Below are positions 22,507-33,023 of a stretch of 64,000 nucleotides of DNA, piece after piece. The DNA is taken from contig OX595987.1 in assembly GCA_951394045.1 (NCBI GenBank), forward strand, positions 2,294,001 to 2,358,000, in the 5' to 3' direction. The notes beneath the pieces were generated by a model. It saw only the letters and a program-made list of their open reading frames with translations, made no database searches and was not told the origin of the DNA. The stretch's first letter is position 1. Each line of letters begins with the position of its first letter. Origin of the DNA: Nitzschia sp. DOCU1 (lineage: Eukaryota > Bacillariophyta > Bacillariophyceae > Bacillariales > Bacillariaceae). The position numbers and the translations under genes were made by a program.

Positions 22507-23092
22507 ATGACTTTCCCCAGAGTCGCAACAAGAATTTTGCCCCAAACCAGGAGAATCGGTCGATCACGAGTCATAACTGCCGTGACATGCGATATGCCAG
22601 GAGTTTTGGCCGATACTTCTGCGAGTCATCTGTCCCATTCTTCATCAGCAGTGACATTACCCCGATTGTATCTGCAGGATTCGCAGCGTCGATGCATGTC
22701 TACAGCTCCTGATATCGAGAATTTCATCACGTCAACAATCGAGTCAAACAAGGCGAGTTCCAACCAGCATATGTTGAAATTCCACGAAGCGAATTGAAGT
22801 ACTAAAGCTCACAAACTCTACCTTTTGTCTGATTCAGGTGACCATTTTTTCCAAAACAACTTGTGGCTTTTGCTCTCGAACGAAAATGTTGTTTGAATCT
22901 CTGGGCGAGGATGCAATGGTTATCGAGTTGAACCAACGACCTGATGGCATCGACATTCAACGAGAGTTGGCACGTATGACAGGGCAGCGATCGGTACCGA
23001 ATGTTTTTGTCAATGGGGTGCACATTGGAGGAAACGACGATACCCAAGCCGCGGCAAGAGCAGGAAGGCTACAGGAACTTTTGAAAGAATAA
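22507..23092 (+). CDS. mitochondrial glutaredoxin with CGFC active site
   Basis: Two exons, 22507..22752 and 22838..23092, 166 aa. The only phase-consistent junction uses a GC-AG intron (AACAAG|GCGAGT ... GATTCAG|GTG), phase 0; see findings. The first ~65 residues are Arg/Ser-rich and almost free of acidic residues (RVATRILPQTRRIGRSR), a good mitochondrial presequence. The domain begins with APDIENFITSTIESNK and continues VTIFSKTTCGFC. The active site CGFC is dithiol but has Gly-Phe where CPYC is usual, halfway to the monothiol CGFS type. The cis-Pro block RSVPNVFVNGVHIGGNDDT is shared with the plastid paralogue. Iron-sulphur or general redox roles are possible. Confidence 0.85.
22753..22837 (+). 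other. non-canonical GC-AG intron
   Basis: 85-nt intron in the mitochondrial glutaredoxin gene. The donor AAG|GCGAGT matches the strong consensus of GC-AG introns except for the T-to-C change. The acceptor follows a pyrimidine stretch (CCTTTTGTCTGATTCAG). No GT donor nearby keeps the frame. Confidence 0.65.
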
Positions 23093-23225
23093 CGAAGAGA
23101 TTTCATTCTAGAATTCAAAACACGACGTAGGCCTTTCCTAGTTTATCGTTTCCCCTCTCTAGAATCACTACTCGTTAGCTTAGGCAAAAATCTCTACTAT
23201 TTCACTCATCAGAGCTACACTAAAG

Positions 23226-24356
23226 TTATCGGCCGGCGCTTTGAATCTGTTGCCTCAATGCCAGAATACTCTGCTGTTTGTCGGGCGGCAATTGCGAAAT
23301 TTGTTGTGGCGTCAACGACATGACTTGTTGAATCAAGGCTGGATCCAGATTGGCGACCCCAGGAGGCGGAGGAGGAGGCAATCCCGGTTGCGGCGGTGGC
23401 GGTGGGGCACCATAGGATGGTTGTGGAGGCGGCATGACCATGGGAGGCGGTGCTCGAGCCCGGGGATCGATCCTAGCTCTCGGATCAGATCGGGGTGGCG
23501 GCGGAGGACCAGCCGCCACTCCGGCTCGTGGATCCGAAGCTACTGCAGCGCGAGGGTCCATTCGCGCTCGCGGATCGGCGGCTCGTGCAGCGGCAGGTGC
23601 TGCCGCCATGGTTGTTGGAGGAAGGACAGCGCCACCTCCATCGATAGGAATCGACGACTGCACCATGTCCAATTTACTCATCAAGAATAGCATGGCCTCT
23701 GGCAACTGTGGGTGCCCCGATAAAATACGCCTCGCTTCATCTGGATCCTGATCGGCAATTTCTTTGAGTTTGGCAACGATATCATACATTTCCCCCTTGG
23801 ACATGGCCTTCAAGGCATCAGCTACAGCGTTCGTTCCAGCACTGGTAGGAGCACTCGCACTAGTAGTCGATGACGAAGTTTGCGCCCGCTGCGTTTGCTG
23901 GGAGAGATCCATGCCGAGTTTTCCCGCCAAAGCCTCCAAGTGTGAGCTGTTGCTAAAGTTGACACGAATGCGTCGTCCATTGAGTTCGTAATCATTCATG
24001 TTTCGAATCGCACTGAGTGCCGCTTGTGGGTCCTCAAATTCTACAAAGGCGAATCCACGGGGCTTTCCCGTCTCGGCATCGGTCACTAGTCGGACTTTGA
24101 TAACTCGTCCAGTCTCCGAAAACGCTTGGTGAAGCTGTTCCTCCGTAGTGTTGAAGGCGAGATTTCCCACAAAAATGTCATGTTTTTGCTGTGCTTGTTG
24201 CTGTTGCTGCTGTTGTTGCACTACAAGGGGGAGGACATAAAGTGAGTGCATATGAATTAGTCAAAGAAGCAACGTCGCGTGGGAGGAGGACTCACCCATT
24301 GGTTGACCATAGGCCCCGGCCGGTCGGGCAGCTGGAGCTGCCATTCCACCCCACAT
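23226..24356 (-). CDS. CSTF2: cleavage stimulation factor 64 kDa subunit (CstF-64)
   Basis: Two exons, 24356..24296 and 24220..23226, intron 75 nt (ATGG|GTGAGT ... TTGTAG|TG, phase 1), 351 aa. It binds GU-rich sequence downstream of poly(A) sites. After a short Gln-rich stretch, residues about 30-105 form an RRM with RNP2 (IFVGNLAF) and RNP1 (GKPRGFAFVEF). Residues about 155-215 match the CstF hinge (YDIVAKLKEIADQDPDEAR, LPEAMLFLMSKLDMV). The middle has degenerate DPRAR repeats (ADPRARMDPRA, SDPRARIDPRAR), which parallel the MEARA/G repeats of animal CstF-64, then a proline-rich segment. The final helix bundle (LIQQVMSLTPQQISQLPPDK) is the Pcf11-binding C-terminal domain. Confidence 0.93.
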
Positions 24357-24837
24357 TGTTAGATCTTGCCACTGCTGCTAGCTTGCGCCTGGAAGTTGAT
24401 ATGCGACTTTGACTTCTAGCCTTGCCCAGAGAAATAGTGCAAAGCTTGTTTGCGTGGTTTGGTGAATACGCCGTAACGATTTGCGGCCATCCGATCTTGC
24501 TGCAAACGCCGCCATCATGGTCGCTCTCACATCGTGATCCGCAGAGAGGCGAAACGAACTGGTGGCATGGCAGACGTTGGATCTTTCTCCCTCCAATTCG
24601 AAGTAGTCATTTCTGAGTCAGCCTGCCTGCCTCTCCTTCGTGCCCGCGCGCGCCAGCCGTGATAATCGACTGCATGGATTCGCTGGGCTTCGTGCTTTCG
24701 CGGCCGAGCGCAATCTCTCGCGATAACATCGTCGGTGACCATGAGCATTTTGCCTATTTGTGTGACCGTTCCATTGTTTCAACACCCGTCAATCGAAAAT
24801 TGCAAACGACCCCACTCCTACTAGAAACGTTACCACG
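24357..24837. other. divergent promoter between CstF-64 and COG3
   Basis: 480 nt with both leaders. No specific sites recognised. Confidence 0.4.
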
Positions 24838-27381
24838 ATGGCAACGACGGCTTCCCGAAGCCAATCTGGCAATGTTTCCTATGAGATGTTTGCTCCCCGG
24901 TCGACCGCACAAGTCTCCCGCTTGTCTCGCATTGCGGCGCTGACGGCGGGTCCGACAGCCCTGGCGTCCACCACAGAGGACGCCCCATCGGGCGGGGATA
25001 CCTTGCTTCAGGCCATGACGCCTCCTGTGCTGGATTCCGAGACACTCAAGTCTATCTCCATGTCTTCCAGCGCAAAAGAAGAAGACGAGGGAATTGTGAG
25101 TGCCGCGTTGGAACAAGCGATCCAAAAATCGGATCACTTGACGCATTTGCTCAAGCACACGACATCATTGCGATTGGCACTACGAGCATCTATCAACATT
25201 GCAGAAGATATTTCCAATCGCCATGCTGAGTTGATTCGTCACTCGGGAGAACTCTCTGCAGCTGCCGATCGTCTTCAGGGAGAACAAGCCATGCTCAGTA
25301 GACATGCCGAAGAAATCGGCATGCCCTTGAAGCATTACGACGCAGTGGATCAAATCGGTGTTTTGGTGGGCGTGCTATTCAAGGGCAAGACGGTAGTCCG
25401 TGGACTCGCCAAGCTCAAAGTAGACAATGATGACTTTCCTACTACCTTGGATAAGATTGATGATGCTGTAGAATTCTTTGGACGAGAAAGTGGAGGCAAG
25501 GAAGCGCTCGAGGCCGAACTAAAGCGACAGCGCAAGTCTGGCGCCGATACTCAAATTAGCGGAAACGTCGAATACTTTCGTCGATCTCTCGCTTTACAAG
25601 ATGCTGCTCTGTACTTGATTCGAGAGGCCGTAGTGGATCGAATATCTACTACGACTCGTCAAGTGGCGGATGCTTTGGACATTCCAAAGTCGCCCATTGC
25701 GGCAGACAAGTTGGAAGCCTCCTTGGTATACACTCGCTTTCATGGAATTTCTTCCCGAAGCAACCGTCTATTGACACTTGTGCGAAAACGATTGCACCAA
25801 GGAGAAGCCTACCATGAGTTGCTGCAACTCTGTCGCAACACTTATTGTTCTTCTCGAGAGTCATTGCTAAGGGGAACCGTCCGAGCACACATGGACAAGC
25901 TCAAGGATCAACACGGACTCGTGGGAATGACGCGTCTAGCCAGTGTCTTTTTGATTCGAATTTGTACGGTAGAGACGGCACTGTACTTGGACTTTTTCGG
26001 CGACAAGAAGCAACAAGAGACCACGAAGGAAGAAGGAGGCGCCAACAAGGTAGCCACGACGTTGGGATCTCAAATGGTCTCGGAGGATGGTACTTATCAC
26101 GATTCGGAGTTTCAGACCTATCTCTCAAATCTATGCTCTGCCTTGCACCGCACGGTCCGTCGAGGGTTGGTGACTTTGGTGGATTTGGATACTCTGTGCC
26201 AGGTCGTCAGTGTACTGCGCGAAGAGAGATCCATGGCCAGTGCGTCGCCGACTACGACGGCCGCCGCTCGGGCCATCTCGAGTGTCATTGAAGATGCACA
26301 GGAGCGTCTCATCTTTTGTGCCACCAATTCATTGACAAAAGAAGTGATTCGATTCAAGCCAACCCCTGCAGATCTTGATTATCCCGACAAACTCAAGAAG
26401 AAAGCTCCAAAAGCCGAAGAAGAAAAGGGAGACGATGTCGATGACGCGCTTCAGATGCAGATGCAAGTTTATGAATCATGGTTCCCTCCAATGCGAAGTG
26501 TCCTCAGGATCTTATCCAAGATATTTCGTGTGGTGGAACCCCGTGTCTTTGAGGACATTGCCCTGCAATCGGTACAATCCTGTACTCGCTGTCTTCGGGA
26601 CGGAGTTACGTACATTCAGAAACGGCGAGGTGTCATGGATGCCGATTTGTTCCTCGTGAAGCATTTGCTGGTACGTGAGAATGCATGATGGTAGTTTGCT
26701 GAAGGGCATGAATTGTATTCTTACGCGGCTTTCTTTGTGTTTCAACAGATTCTTCGAGAACAGCTTTCTCCCTTTGATATCGACTTGCGATCAGTCGAGC
26801 GTCAGTTGGACTTTAGTGACGCTGGAAAAGCCGTGTCTCGTTTCCTAGCCAATCGCAATCGCAGATTGTTCTCCATGAGTACGGAGAACGCCTTGGTGAC
26901 GTTGTTGCGGGAGGGCGTTTCCGTCAACGAAGCGTCGGTTGATTCCAAGCGTGACTTGGAGGAAGCCTTGCGCAGGGCATGTAACGACTTTATTGATCAT
27001 ACTTGCAAACTCGTGGCCGGAGATGTCATGGCGATCGTCGAAAAGCTACAGTCTACAAGCGGCGAGGCCCAGACGAAGGACGCCATGTTGCAAGGCCTCA
27101 ATGTTAAATCCGCCTTGTCTGGAACTTCGGAAAAGATGCAAGATGTGTCTACCACTGTGACTTCCCAGATGGCCCTCTACTTGGACAATCCAGCTACTCA
27201 AAGCATCCTCCTCAAGCCCATTTCCAAGAAGATTTCCAAGGGACTGGGAGAGATTCGAAAACTTGCTCTAGAGATGGGAGAGGGAGTAAATGGGTGGGAC
27301 GAGACACTTCGAGGAGAAGTGTTTTTGTTGCTGGACGAAGTGGAGAAGAAGTTGAAAAGTTTGTTGAAAGCATCCAAATAG
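24838..27381 (+). CDS. COG3: conserved oligomeric Golgi complex subunit 3 (COG3/Sec34)
   Basis: Two exons, 24838..26670 and 26749..27381, intron 78 nt (TTGCTG|GTACGT ... CAACAG|ATT, phase 0), 821 aa. A lobe A subunit of the COG tether for retrograde vesicles at the Golgi. The N-terminal helical region (about 85-165) precedes the Sec34 block (LKHYDAVDQIGVLVGVL through SGNVEYFRRSLALQDAALYL). The exon junction forms HLL-ILREQLSPFDIDL, closely matching the COG3 signature LxILREQIxPF, and ALYLDNPATQSILLKPI matches the conserved C-terminal segment. Length is close to animal COG3. Confidence 0.9.
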
Positions 27382-27972
27382 AACTTTTCATCTGCATCGG
27401 CGGTAACGATTTATTAAAGGTACTATACCTCAAATAGCATTTATTTTCAGTTGCTCTTTCAGACTGCGTAGTAGTCAAGTTAGGCAGATATTCTACTTTG
27501 ACTCAACCGTGGAATGAATAGAGCTACCGCAAAACATATACTGTGGTCTAGCTAGCAAACGGACGGAAGTTTTATCACCGAACTGTTGCTACCGTACTGC
27601 TCAACAGTTAGGTGACGTACTAGTAACTCGTTCTTTATTGGACAATGAAGTCTACCAAAAGTAGTTACTCAACTAGATAGAATTCCCTTCGGTCGTAAAG
27701 TAGTTTCAACTAGCTGCTACTGTTGGTCACCCGTACCAGGTATCACTCTAGCTGGAGTAGAGAAAGCGCTCCCGAGGGATTGGTCGGCGCGCACGTCGGC
27801 CTCACCAACGGATACCGTCGAGCTCGCCCCTGCCATTTTTGTGAAATTCGAACTCGAAAAAACGAAAGCTTGACGATGATGCGTTCACATTCAGCCCGAA
27901 CAAATTGGTACCATAGGATGAGAATCGCATGATACCAGGCATCAGGTGCATCCTTGTTGCCACAATCAAAAG
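27382..27972. other. intergenic region with short AT-rich repeats
   Basis: 590 nt, no gene seen. An AAGTAGTT-CAACTAG motif occurs twice (about 27658-27676 and 27700-27715), with several CTAG-containing words nearby. No RNA gene recognised. Confidence 0.35.
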
Positions 27973-28396
27973 ATGAGCACGCCACTGACACCTGGAAGCA
28001 GTACACCCACGCATAAAATTCCCTATTTTGTCCTTCGTCTGGCCGATGGAAGAGCCAAAGCTTTGTTTACAGTGCCAACAGCCATGGCGGTGCGTAAAAA
28101 CCTCGACATGAGAACATTGCTCAAATATTTCTCATCTTTAATTTATTTCACTGTTTGCATTGTAACAGAGCTCGTTGGTGGTCAATCCAGTTCTTTGTCG
28201 AGGATCTTCCTTTGATTTGGAAATTGACCTCGTGAGCCAGGGACGCAAGAAACAAACGGCTTCAGCGACCAGCTTCTTGTCGACGGAATTCTACAGTCCC
28301 AACCCTGAAGAGACGGCCCAAGCCATTTCGGAACGCATTTCCATCCGCATGGGTAGTCCCTCGCCTGTTCTGGCTCAATTTTTCGGAATGCGGTAG
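27973..28396 (+). CDS. small protein, possibly proteasome assembly chaperone 4-like
   Basis: Two exons, 27973..28089 and 28169..28396, intron 79 nt (ATGGCG|GTGCGT ... TAACAG|AGC, phase 0), 114 aa. The order beta segment (KIPYFVLRLADGRAKALFTV), small-residue stretch (PTAMA-SSLVV), then a C-terminal helix-strand (ETAQAISERISIRMGSPSPV) resembles the PAC4/PSMG4 fold, in which a TxLxG...ASxIAxRLxxKxG-like block precedes the last strand. That resemblance is by eye and weak. If right, the protein would help build the proteasome alpha ring. Otherwise it is an unknown cytosolic protein. Confidence 0.55.
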
Positions 28397-28695
28397 TCAG
28401 GGCATGCCAATCGCAAAGAACCTTTTCAATTCAAGTCTTCCATTTCAAAGTCAATAGAAAGAAAAGATGAACTGGTCAAAGGGAACGATGTTAATCAAAT
28501 ACCAGGGTGATGGTTGTGGATTCGGCCATTGTACATCCCCAGCTTTCAATTTTTAATCGCCAACATAAACGAAGCGTTCAGGGATACAAGAAGTCGTAGT
28601 TCAAAATAGAAACACCGTTGCATAACATCTTCACTCTCTAGCAAGTTTCCTAGCTGGTAGATGTTTTGAAGAAGTTGATTCCCCCCTGATGCCCG

Positions 28696-28908
28696 CTACC
28701 GAGCCTCGTCCTCTTCTAGAGGCCATCCAGCTGCTTTGCGAACCTTTTCTCGGCATTTCTTCCATTCATCCACAAAGGCCTTGCAAAACTTTTCTTGGTG
28801 GTTAAATCGGTTCAAGCAGTACTGAATAGCGCAAGCTTGCTTTGTACACAACGTTTGTTCCGGTGGCAGCCGCCTGTCATCGTCTTGGTCGCTATCCGCA
28901 GGGCTCAT
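28696..28908 (-). CDS. twin CX9C (CHCH) protein, CMC4-like
   Basis: 70 aa. The open frame extends upstream but the first ATG is at 28908. Two CX9C motifs, CTKQACAIQYC and CKAFVDEWKKC, separated by a short loop (LNRFNHQEKF), form the helical hairpin of proteins imported to the mitochondrial intermembrane space by Mia40. The first motif (KQACAIQYCL) is close to CMC4/MTCP1 (p8), though the extra third cysteine of that family is missing here. The N-terminus is acidic (SPADSDQDDD). A role in respiratory-chain assembly is family inference. Confidence 0.8.
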   Translation of the reverse strand: MSPADSDQDDDRRLPPEQTLCTKQACAIQYCLNRFNHQEKFCKAFVDEWKKCREKVRKAAGWPLEEDEAR

Positions 28909-29387
28909 TTTTTCAATCGACGATTCTTTCACGCAAGCTTTCACTTTGCAACTTGGCCAGAGAGTACTTGTCAATAACAACACTCTTATTAGATCAACTC
29001 ATCCACAATAACATTATGAGGCCCTCCTGCATGTATTTTGTTTGCGTATGACAAAAGGCTGAGATCATCTCATCGTCCTCTCTCCATGGGGACTGACGAC
29101 TCACTCGTCGCTCCCTCATTTTTTCTTTTGCGCTCTACACTGTGCAGTCGTAGTTACTAGTCGCATGTATGAATGTACGGTGATCCAACTGACGAGTGAC
29201 GACTCCTTCGACTTGCCATTCTCGCACCGTCCGTCCTACACACCGACCACATTATCTCTAGAGCGACGAGACAACCGCGAGAAATCTTTATCGATCGTCG
29301 CCACAAGGCACACGATTGGACCATGGGATGCCTCTAGTAGGAATTGGGGTTAGCTCAAACGACACTAAAGGTGCTCATTAGATTGTC
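28909..29387. other. divergent promoter between CMC4-like and Cactin
   Basis: 480 nt with both leaders. Nothing else recognised. Confidence 0.4.
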
Positions 29388-31409
29388 ATGCCCTCGTCGC
29401 CAAGGGATCACAAGCGTGATCGTCGTCGTCGTGATGATGACGATGACGACGACGACAAGGTGGCTCGTAAAAAACGCAGCAAAGATGATGATAATGTTGC
29501 TGGCAGTGATGATGACGAGCGTAAGGAGGCACGAAAGTCGTCAGGAAACGAAGACCGTGGGCGTGATAGGAGCAGTCGCCGATCCAAGAAACATAGTCGT
29601 CACTCGAAAAGTGATTCAGAGGATGATGACAGCGAAGACGACGAGGAGCGAAAGCGTAGTAAACGTCGCAAACACAGACGTCATTCGAAAAGCAGCAGCA
29701 ACCGCAAAAGCAAGAAATCGCGAAAACACAAGAGCAGCAGTCACCATCGAAGCAAAAAACGTCGAAAGCACGAGTCTTCAGAAAGCGACGACTCATCGTC
29801 ATCGTCCGATGATGACTCGTCCTCATCTTCTAGTAGTAGTAGCAGCAGCGACGATGGGGGCGATGGGAAAAAGTCCAAACAGGTCAATGCGAAACTTCTA
29901 GCCAAGCTTCAAGCCCGTGGCGAGACATTGGAAGAACGCAAGGAACGACGAGCTCAGAAACGAGCTGCCAAAATTCAAGCCAGGTTTGGATATACGGCCG
30001 AAGATAACCCCTTTAACGATCCCAATCTGCATGAGACGTTTACATGGACCAAAAAGAAGGAAAAGGCGCCTGCTGCCGTAACAGAACAGTTGGATACTTT
30101 ACAAGAAATTGACACGATTCGACGCCGTCGCAAGGAACGAGAAGCAGAACGGGACGAAATGGAGCGTTTGAGGGCCGAAGAGAGTCGTATGAAAGAATTG
30201 GAGAATTACGATGATTGGGCCCGCAAGGAAGAAGAGTTTCATCTCGAGCAACAGCGCAAGCGATCCGCCATTCGACTTGTGGAAGGAAGAGAAAAGCCCA
30301 TTGATATACTTGCCAAGAATTTACTATTATTTGGTCTGACGGATGAAGAAAAAAATCACCGAGCGGCTGTCAAGTACAAGGAGCGGTACAATGCTTTGGA
30401 TCAGCTGGACAAACTCGAGGCAGAGTTGCAGGAGCCGCACAAGATTGTCCAAGTTCTCAAGTTGGCCGAGCTCAAGGAGCTGTTGATGGATATTGACGCA
30501 TTTCGCATCCTAGAACGAGAAGGTATGAGCGATGGTGACAGCAAACATTCCATTCTACTGTACTGGGACGCTCTTCAGGTAGTGGTTTTGGACGAGATCA
30601 AGCTACTGCAGAATGGCGGGGACGAGAGTTCCTACGCCAAGAAGGTTACCAGCATTAAGGAGATATTTGCGGGGCAATCCAAACCTGCAGTTTTGAAAAT
30701 GGGAGAAGAAATCGATGCTAAGCTTGCCAAACCAGACGATGGGATCATCGATAAGGCGTACTGGGGACAAGTGAAGGAGCAGTTGATTGTACACCTGGCA
30801 AAGATGGACCTTTCCGTGCTTCATTCGAAAATGTTGGTTCGTCAGCTGGAACGCCTGGAACAGCGTAAGGAAGAACTAGCGAGGCGGAAGCGCGAAGGAA
30901 AAGATGAACCCGAAGACGAAGAAGCTCAACCATCCATGGTCCCAAAGAATGTCGACGCAGACTTTGGAAATCGCGAAGACGAGCTCGGTGAAACAGATGA
31001 AGTGCAACTTGAGACGTCATCGACGCCATACTCATGGCAGGATCGATACGCGCCGAGAAAGCCGCGGTACTTTAATCGAGTCAAGACAGGCTATGATTGG
31101 AACAAGTACAATCAAACGCATTACGATCACGATAATCCTCCTCCCAAGACAGTGCAAGGCTACAAGTTCAATATTTTCTATCCGGATCTGGTTGATCCCA
31201 CCAAGACGCCCCAGTTCTTTATCGAACCAGCAGATTCCAATGACTTTTGCATTCTTCGATTCCATGCTGGCCCACCATATGAAGATGTAGCCTTCAAGAT
31301 TATCAATCGAGAGTGGAATCGCTCTCGTAAACGGGGCTTCAAATGTAGCTTTGAGCGGGGTGTGCTGTCGTTGTACTTCAACTTTACCACCCACTGGTAC
31401 CGCCGCTAA
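29388..31409 (+). CDS. CACTIN: Cactin (spliceosome-associated factor)
   Basis: 673 aa, single exon, ATG at 29388. Residues 1-165 are an RS-like region rich in Asp, Arg, Lys and Ser (DDDDDDDDK, SSSSDDDSSSSSSSSSS), typical of splicing factors. The central domain (about 220-490) contains PFNDPNLHETFTWTKKKEK and the ILAKNLLLFGLTDEEKNH block. The C-terminal domain is nearly canonical: PRKPRYFNRVKTGYDWNKYN, GYKFNIFYPDLVDPTKTP, FHAGPPYEDVAFKIINREW and the terminal FNFTTHWYRR. Cactin acts in pre-mRNA splicing and chromatid cohesion in other eukaryotes. Confidence 0.95.
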   Translation: MPSSPRDHKRDRRRRDDDDDDDDKVARKKRSKDDDNVAGSDDDERKEARKSSGNEDRGRDRSSRRSKKHSRHSKSDSEDDDSEDDEERKRSKRRKHRRHSKSSSNRKSKKSRKHKSSSHHRSKKRRKHESSESDDSSSSSDDDSSSSSSSSSSSDDGGDGKKSKQVNAKLLAKLQARGETLEERKERRAQKRAAKIQARFGYTAEDNPFNDPNLHETFTWTKKKEKAPAAVTEQLDTLQEIDTIRRRRKEREAERDEMERLRAEESRMKELENYDDWARKEEEFHLEQQRKRSAIRLVEGREKPIDILAKNLLLFGLTDEEKNHRAAVKYKERYNALDQLDKLEAELQEPHKIVQVLKLAELKELLMDIDAFRILEREGMSDGDSKHSILLYWDALQVVVLDEIKLLQNGGDESSYAKKVTSIKEIFAGQSKPAVLKMGEEIDAKLAKPDDGIIDKAYWGQVKEQLIVHLAKMDLSVLHSKMLVRQLERLEQRKEELARRKREGKDEPEDEEAQPSMVPKNVDADFGNREDELGETDEVQLETSSTPYSWQDRYAPRKPRYFNRVKTGYDWNKYNQTHYDHDNPPPKTVQGYKFNIFYPDLVDPTKTPQFFIEPADSNDFCILRFHAGPPYEDVAFKIINREWNRSRKRGFKCSFERGVLSLYFNFTTHWYRR

Positions 31410-31471
31410 GCAACATCATAACGTAAAAGGTAGAAAATATGTCGATGATGGTCCATGTATCAAGAGTATTC

Positions 31472-32506
31472 TCAGGATTTTGATTTCGCGGACGCACTTT
31501 CAGCCATGAGCTTTCCTACCGTATCTCTCAGAAAGTTGAGTTGCATTAGCCGCTTTTCGTTCCACGCGGCGACACCCTCTTCCTGTTCCTTCATTGACTT
31601 TGGATGTTGATAGTCGGTTTCAAACGAGGTCACTTTAGCACCAGCCAAATGAGCCTTGACCAGAGGAACTAGCTGTGCATCCCACAGTTCCCCGTCAAAG
31701 TTGATCCAATGGTTTGCTAGTGTGTGTCGAAAGGCTAGTGGCCCCGACGTCCAGTCAATGGACGTCAATCCAATTTCGGCTCCCAAAGAGTCGAGATACA
31801 TATTGGCAAACGTCTCACAATGATATTGTTCAATGGGATATGTAGCACGGAAGCTGGAATCTGAACGTCGAAAAGCAGTAACATCGGCTGAATTCTCCAC
31901 CATGTGTTGCACTAGTGGCATCCAATGACGAAACATGTCCACCTTTTCGAGCTCTTGGAATCCAATGACAACCACCCGGTCTCCGCTTGCAAGTTCTGTC
32001 GCTTCATCATACGCCAGTTGAATAGCTTCCCGTAATGCCGCCCCTTTGCGACCCTGTGCCTTTTGACGGATCACCTTGACAAACGCTTTGGAAGGATCCT
32101 TGGGGTCTTGACCTGCTCTTTCCAGTCCTTGCCGAATTTCGTCGTTGGGCGACGCGTCCACCAAAATGAGGCGAATGCCATACTTGGCGGCATTCTGGCA
32201 AGCTTGCACACCCAACAGATATCTAATCTCTTCGAGACTCGTATAGAAAGTGGGAGCCACGACCACCAACGAAGCTGTCATTTTCCTGGATGTCAGAGCT
32301 GGCCACGACGATTCCTGATCTGCAATGTCCGACGATGATGACGAGAGGATCTTCCAATAAAGATTGATGTAACCCAGGAAGAAGAAAAGTATAGGAATGA
32401 AAAGCACAAGTAGTGCCTTTGGTTGCTTGTGGTTTCTGTACGACAAGGACCGATGGTGGCGAACTCTCATGCGAAAGACTCTGGCGTTGAAGAGAAGTTG
32501 CACCAT
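31472..32506 (-). CDS. type II membrane protein with glycosyltransferase-like domain
   Basis: 344 aa, ATG at 32506 (an upstream TTG is in frame but unlikely). A basic N-terminus (RMRVRHHRSLSYRNHKQPK) is followed by one membrane span (ALLVLFIPILFFFLGYINLYW), which suits a Golgi type II enzyme. The lumenal part has a Rossmann-like start (SLVVVAPTFYTSLEEIRYLL, KYGIRLILVDASPND), a conserved-looking KAFVKVIRQKAQGRKGAALREA and GDRVVVIGFQELEKVDM. This order looks like a GT-A glycosyltransferase where the usual DxD would fall near VIGFQELEKVD, but no DxD is visible. Assignment is tentative. Confidence 0.6.
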   Translation of the reverse strand: MVQLLFNARVFRMRVRHHRSLSYRNHKQPKALLVLFIPILFFFLGYINLYWKILSSSSSDIADQESSWPALTSRKMTASLVVVAPTFYTSLEEIRYLLGVQACQNAAKYGIRLILVDASPNDEIRQGLERAGQDPKDPSKAFVKVIRQKAQGRKGAALREAIQLAYDEATELASGDRVVVIGFQELEKVDMFRHWMPLVQHMVENSADVTAFRRSDSSFRATYPIEQYHCETFANMYLDSLGAEIGLTSIDWTSGPLAFRHTLANHWINFDGELWDAQLVPLVKAHLAGAKVTSFETDYQHPKSMKEQEEGVAAWNEKRLMQLNFLRDTVGKLMAESASAKSKS

Positions 32507-32652
32507 TGTCAAAACGAGCCAAGTGCTTCCGACGAGTGAAAGAACTCTCTTTCAGTCCGACGGGTCAATTCATTCGACTTCCCCGACCTTTGTCTCTACT
32601 TATTGCAAAGAGTGTCTTTGCCGTGTCCGTATCGTATGCTAGAGGGGTGGTC

Positions 32653-32666
32653 AGGGTTAGGGTTAG
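32653..32666 (+). repeat. interstitial telomere-like repeat
   Basis: AGGGTTAGGGTTAG, a little over two units of TTAGGG, the telomere repeat reported for diatoms. It lies inside a normal gene-bearing stretch and next to a degenerate repeat cluster. Confidence 0.55.
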
Positions 32667-32696
32667 TCGGCTGAATCCATCCCAAATATTTGACGC

Positions 32697-32850
32697 GATC
32701 AGTCCAGTCAGTCGTGAGGAAACGTAAGATTCCTTCCTTCGAACAGATCACTCCAGGCAGTCGGAAACGTAAGATTCGAAATAGTAGACACGTCTCTATC
32801 GCGTCGCGATCAGTCCTGTGGTACTGTAGCTAGAGTAAGATTCGAACTGG
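32697..32850 (+). repeat. three degenerate direct-repeat units
   Basis: Units at 32697-32732, 32746-32780 and 32808-32850 share GATCA(G/C)TCC, a CAGTCG-like word and a terminal (ACG)TAAGATTC(GAA). Spacing is about 50-60 nt. They may be remains of a mobile or satellite sequence, or clustered regulatory sites for the LPMO gene downstream. Confidence 0.5.
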
Positions 32851-33023
32851 ATTTCTATTGCGATTACATGGCGATTACTCGTTCGGAAGCTAAGAGTCTT
32901 AGTTTCCCACTCTGACGCAAGTCGGCGACAGATCCTGCACGATTGTAGGTTTGGAAACTTTGCTCCTTTCATAATTTCCATTGGAGACGAAAACAAAATA
33001 ACACAACTGACCAGTTACCAAAC

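Larger units (their letters stand above)
32507..33023. other. intergenic region with repeats
   Basis: 517 nt between divergent genes. It carries a telomere-like motif and three degenerate repeat units, listed separately. Confidence 0.5.

Noticed and set aside
29344..29901. Frames overlapping the start of Cactin on both strands
   Set aside because: They are produced by the repetitive Asp/Ser/Arg codons of the RS-like region.
32653..32666. A true telomere or chromosome end
   Set aside because: Only about two repeat units are present, and ordinary genes continue on both sides.
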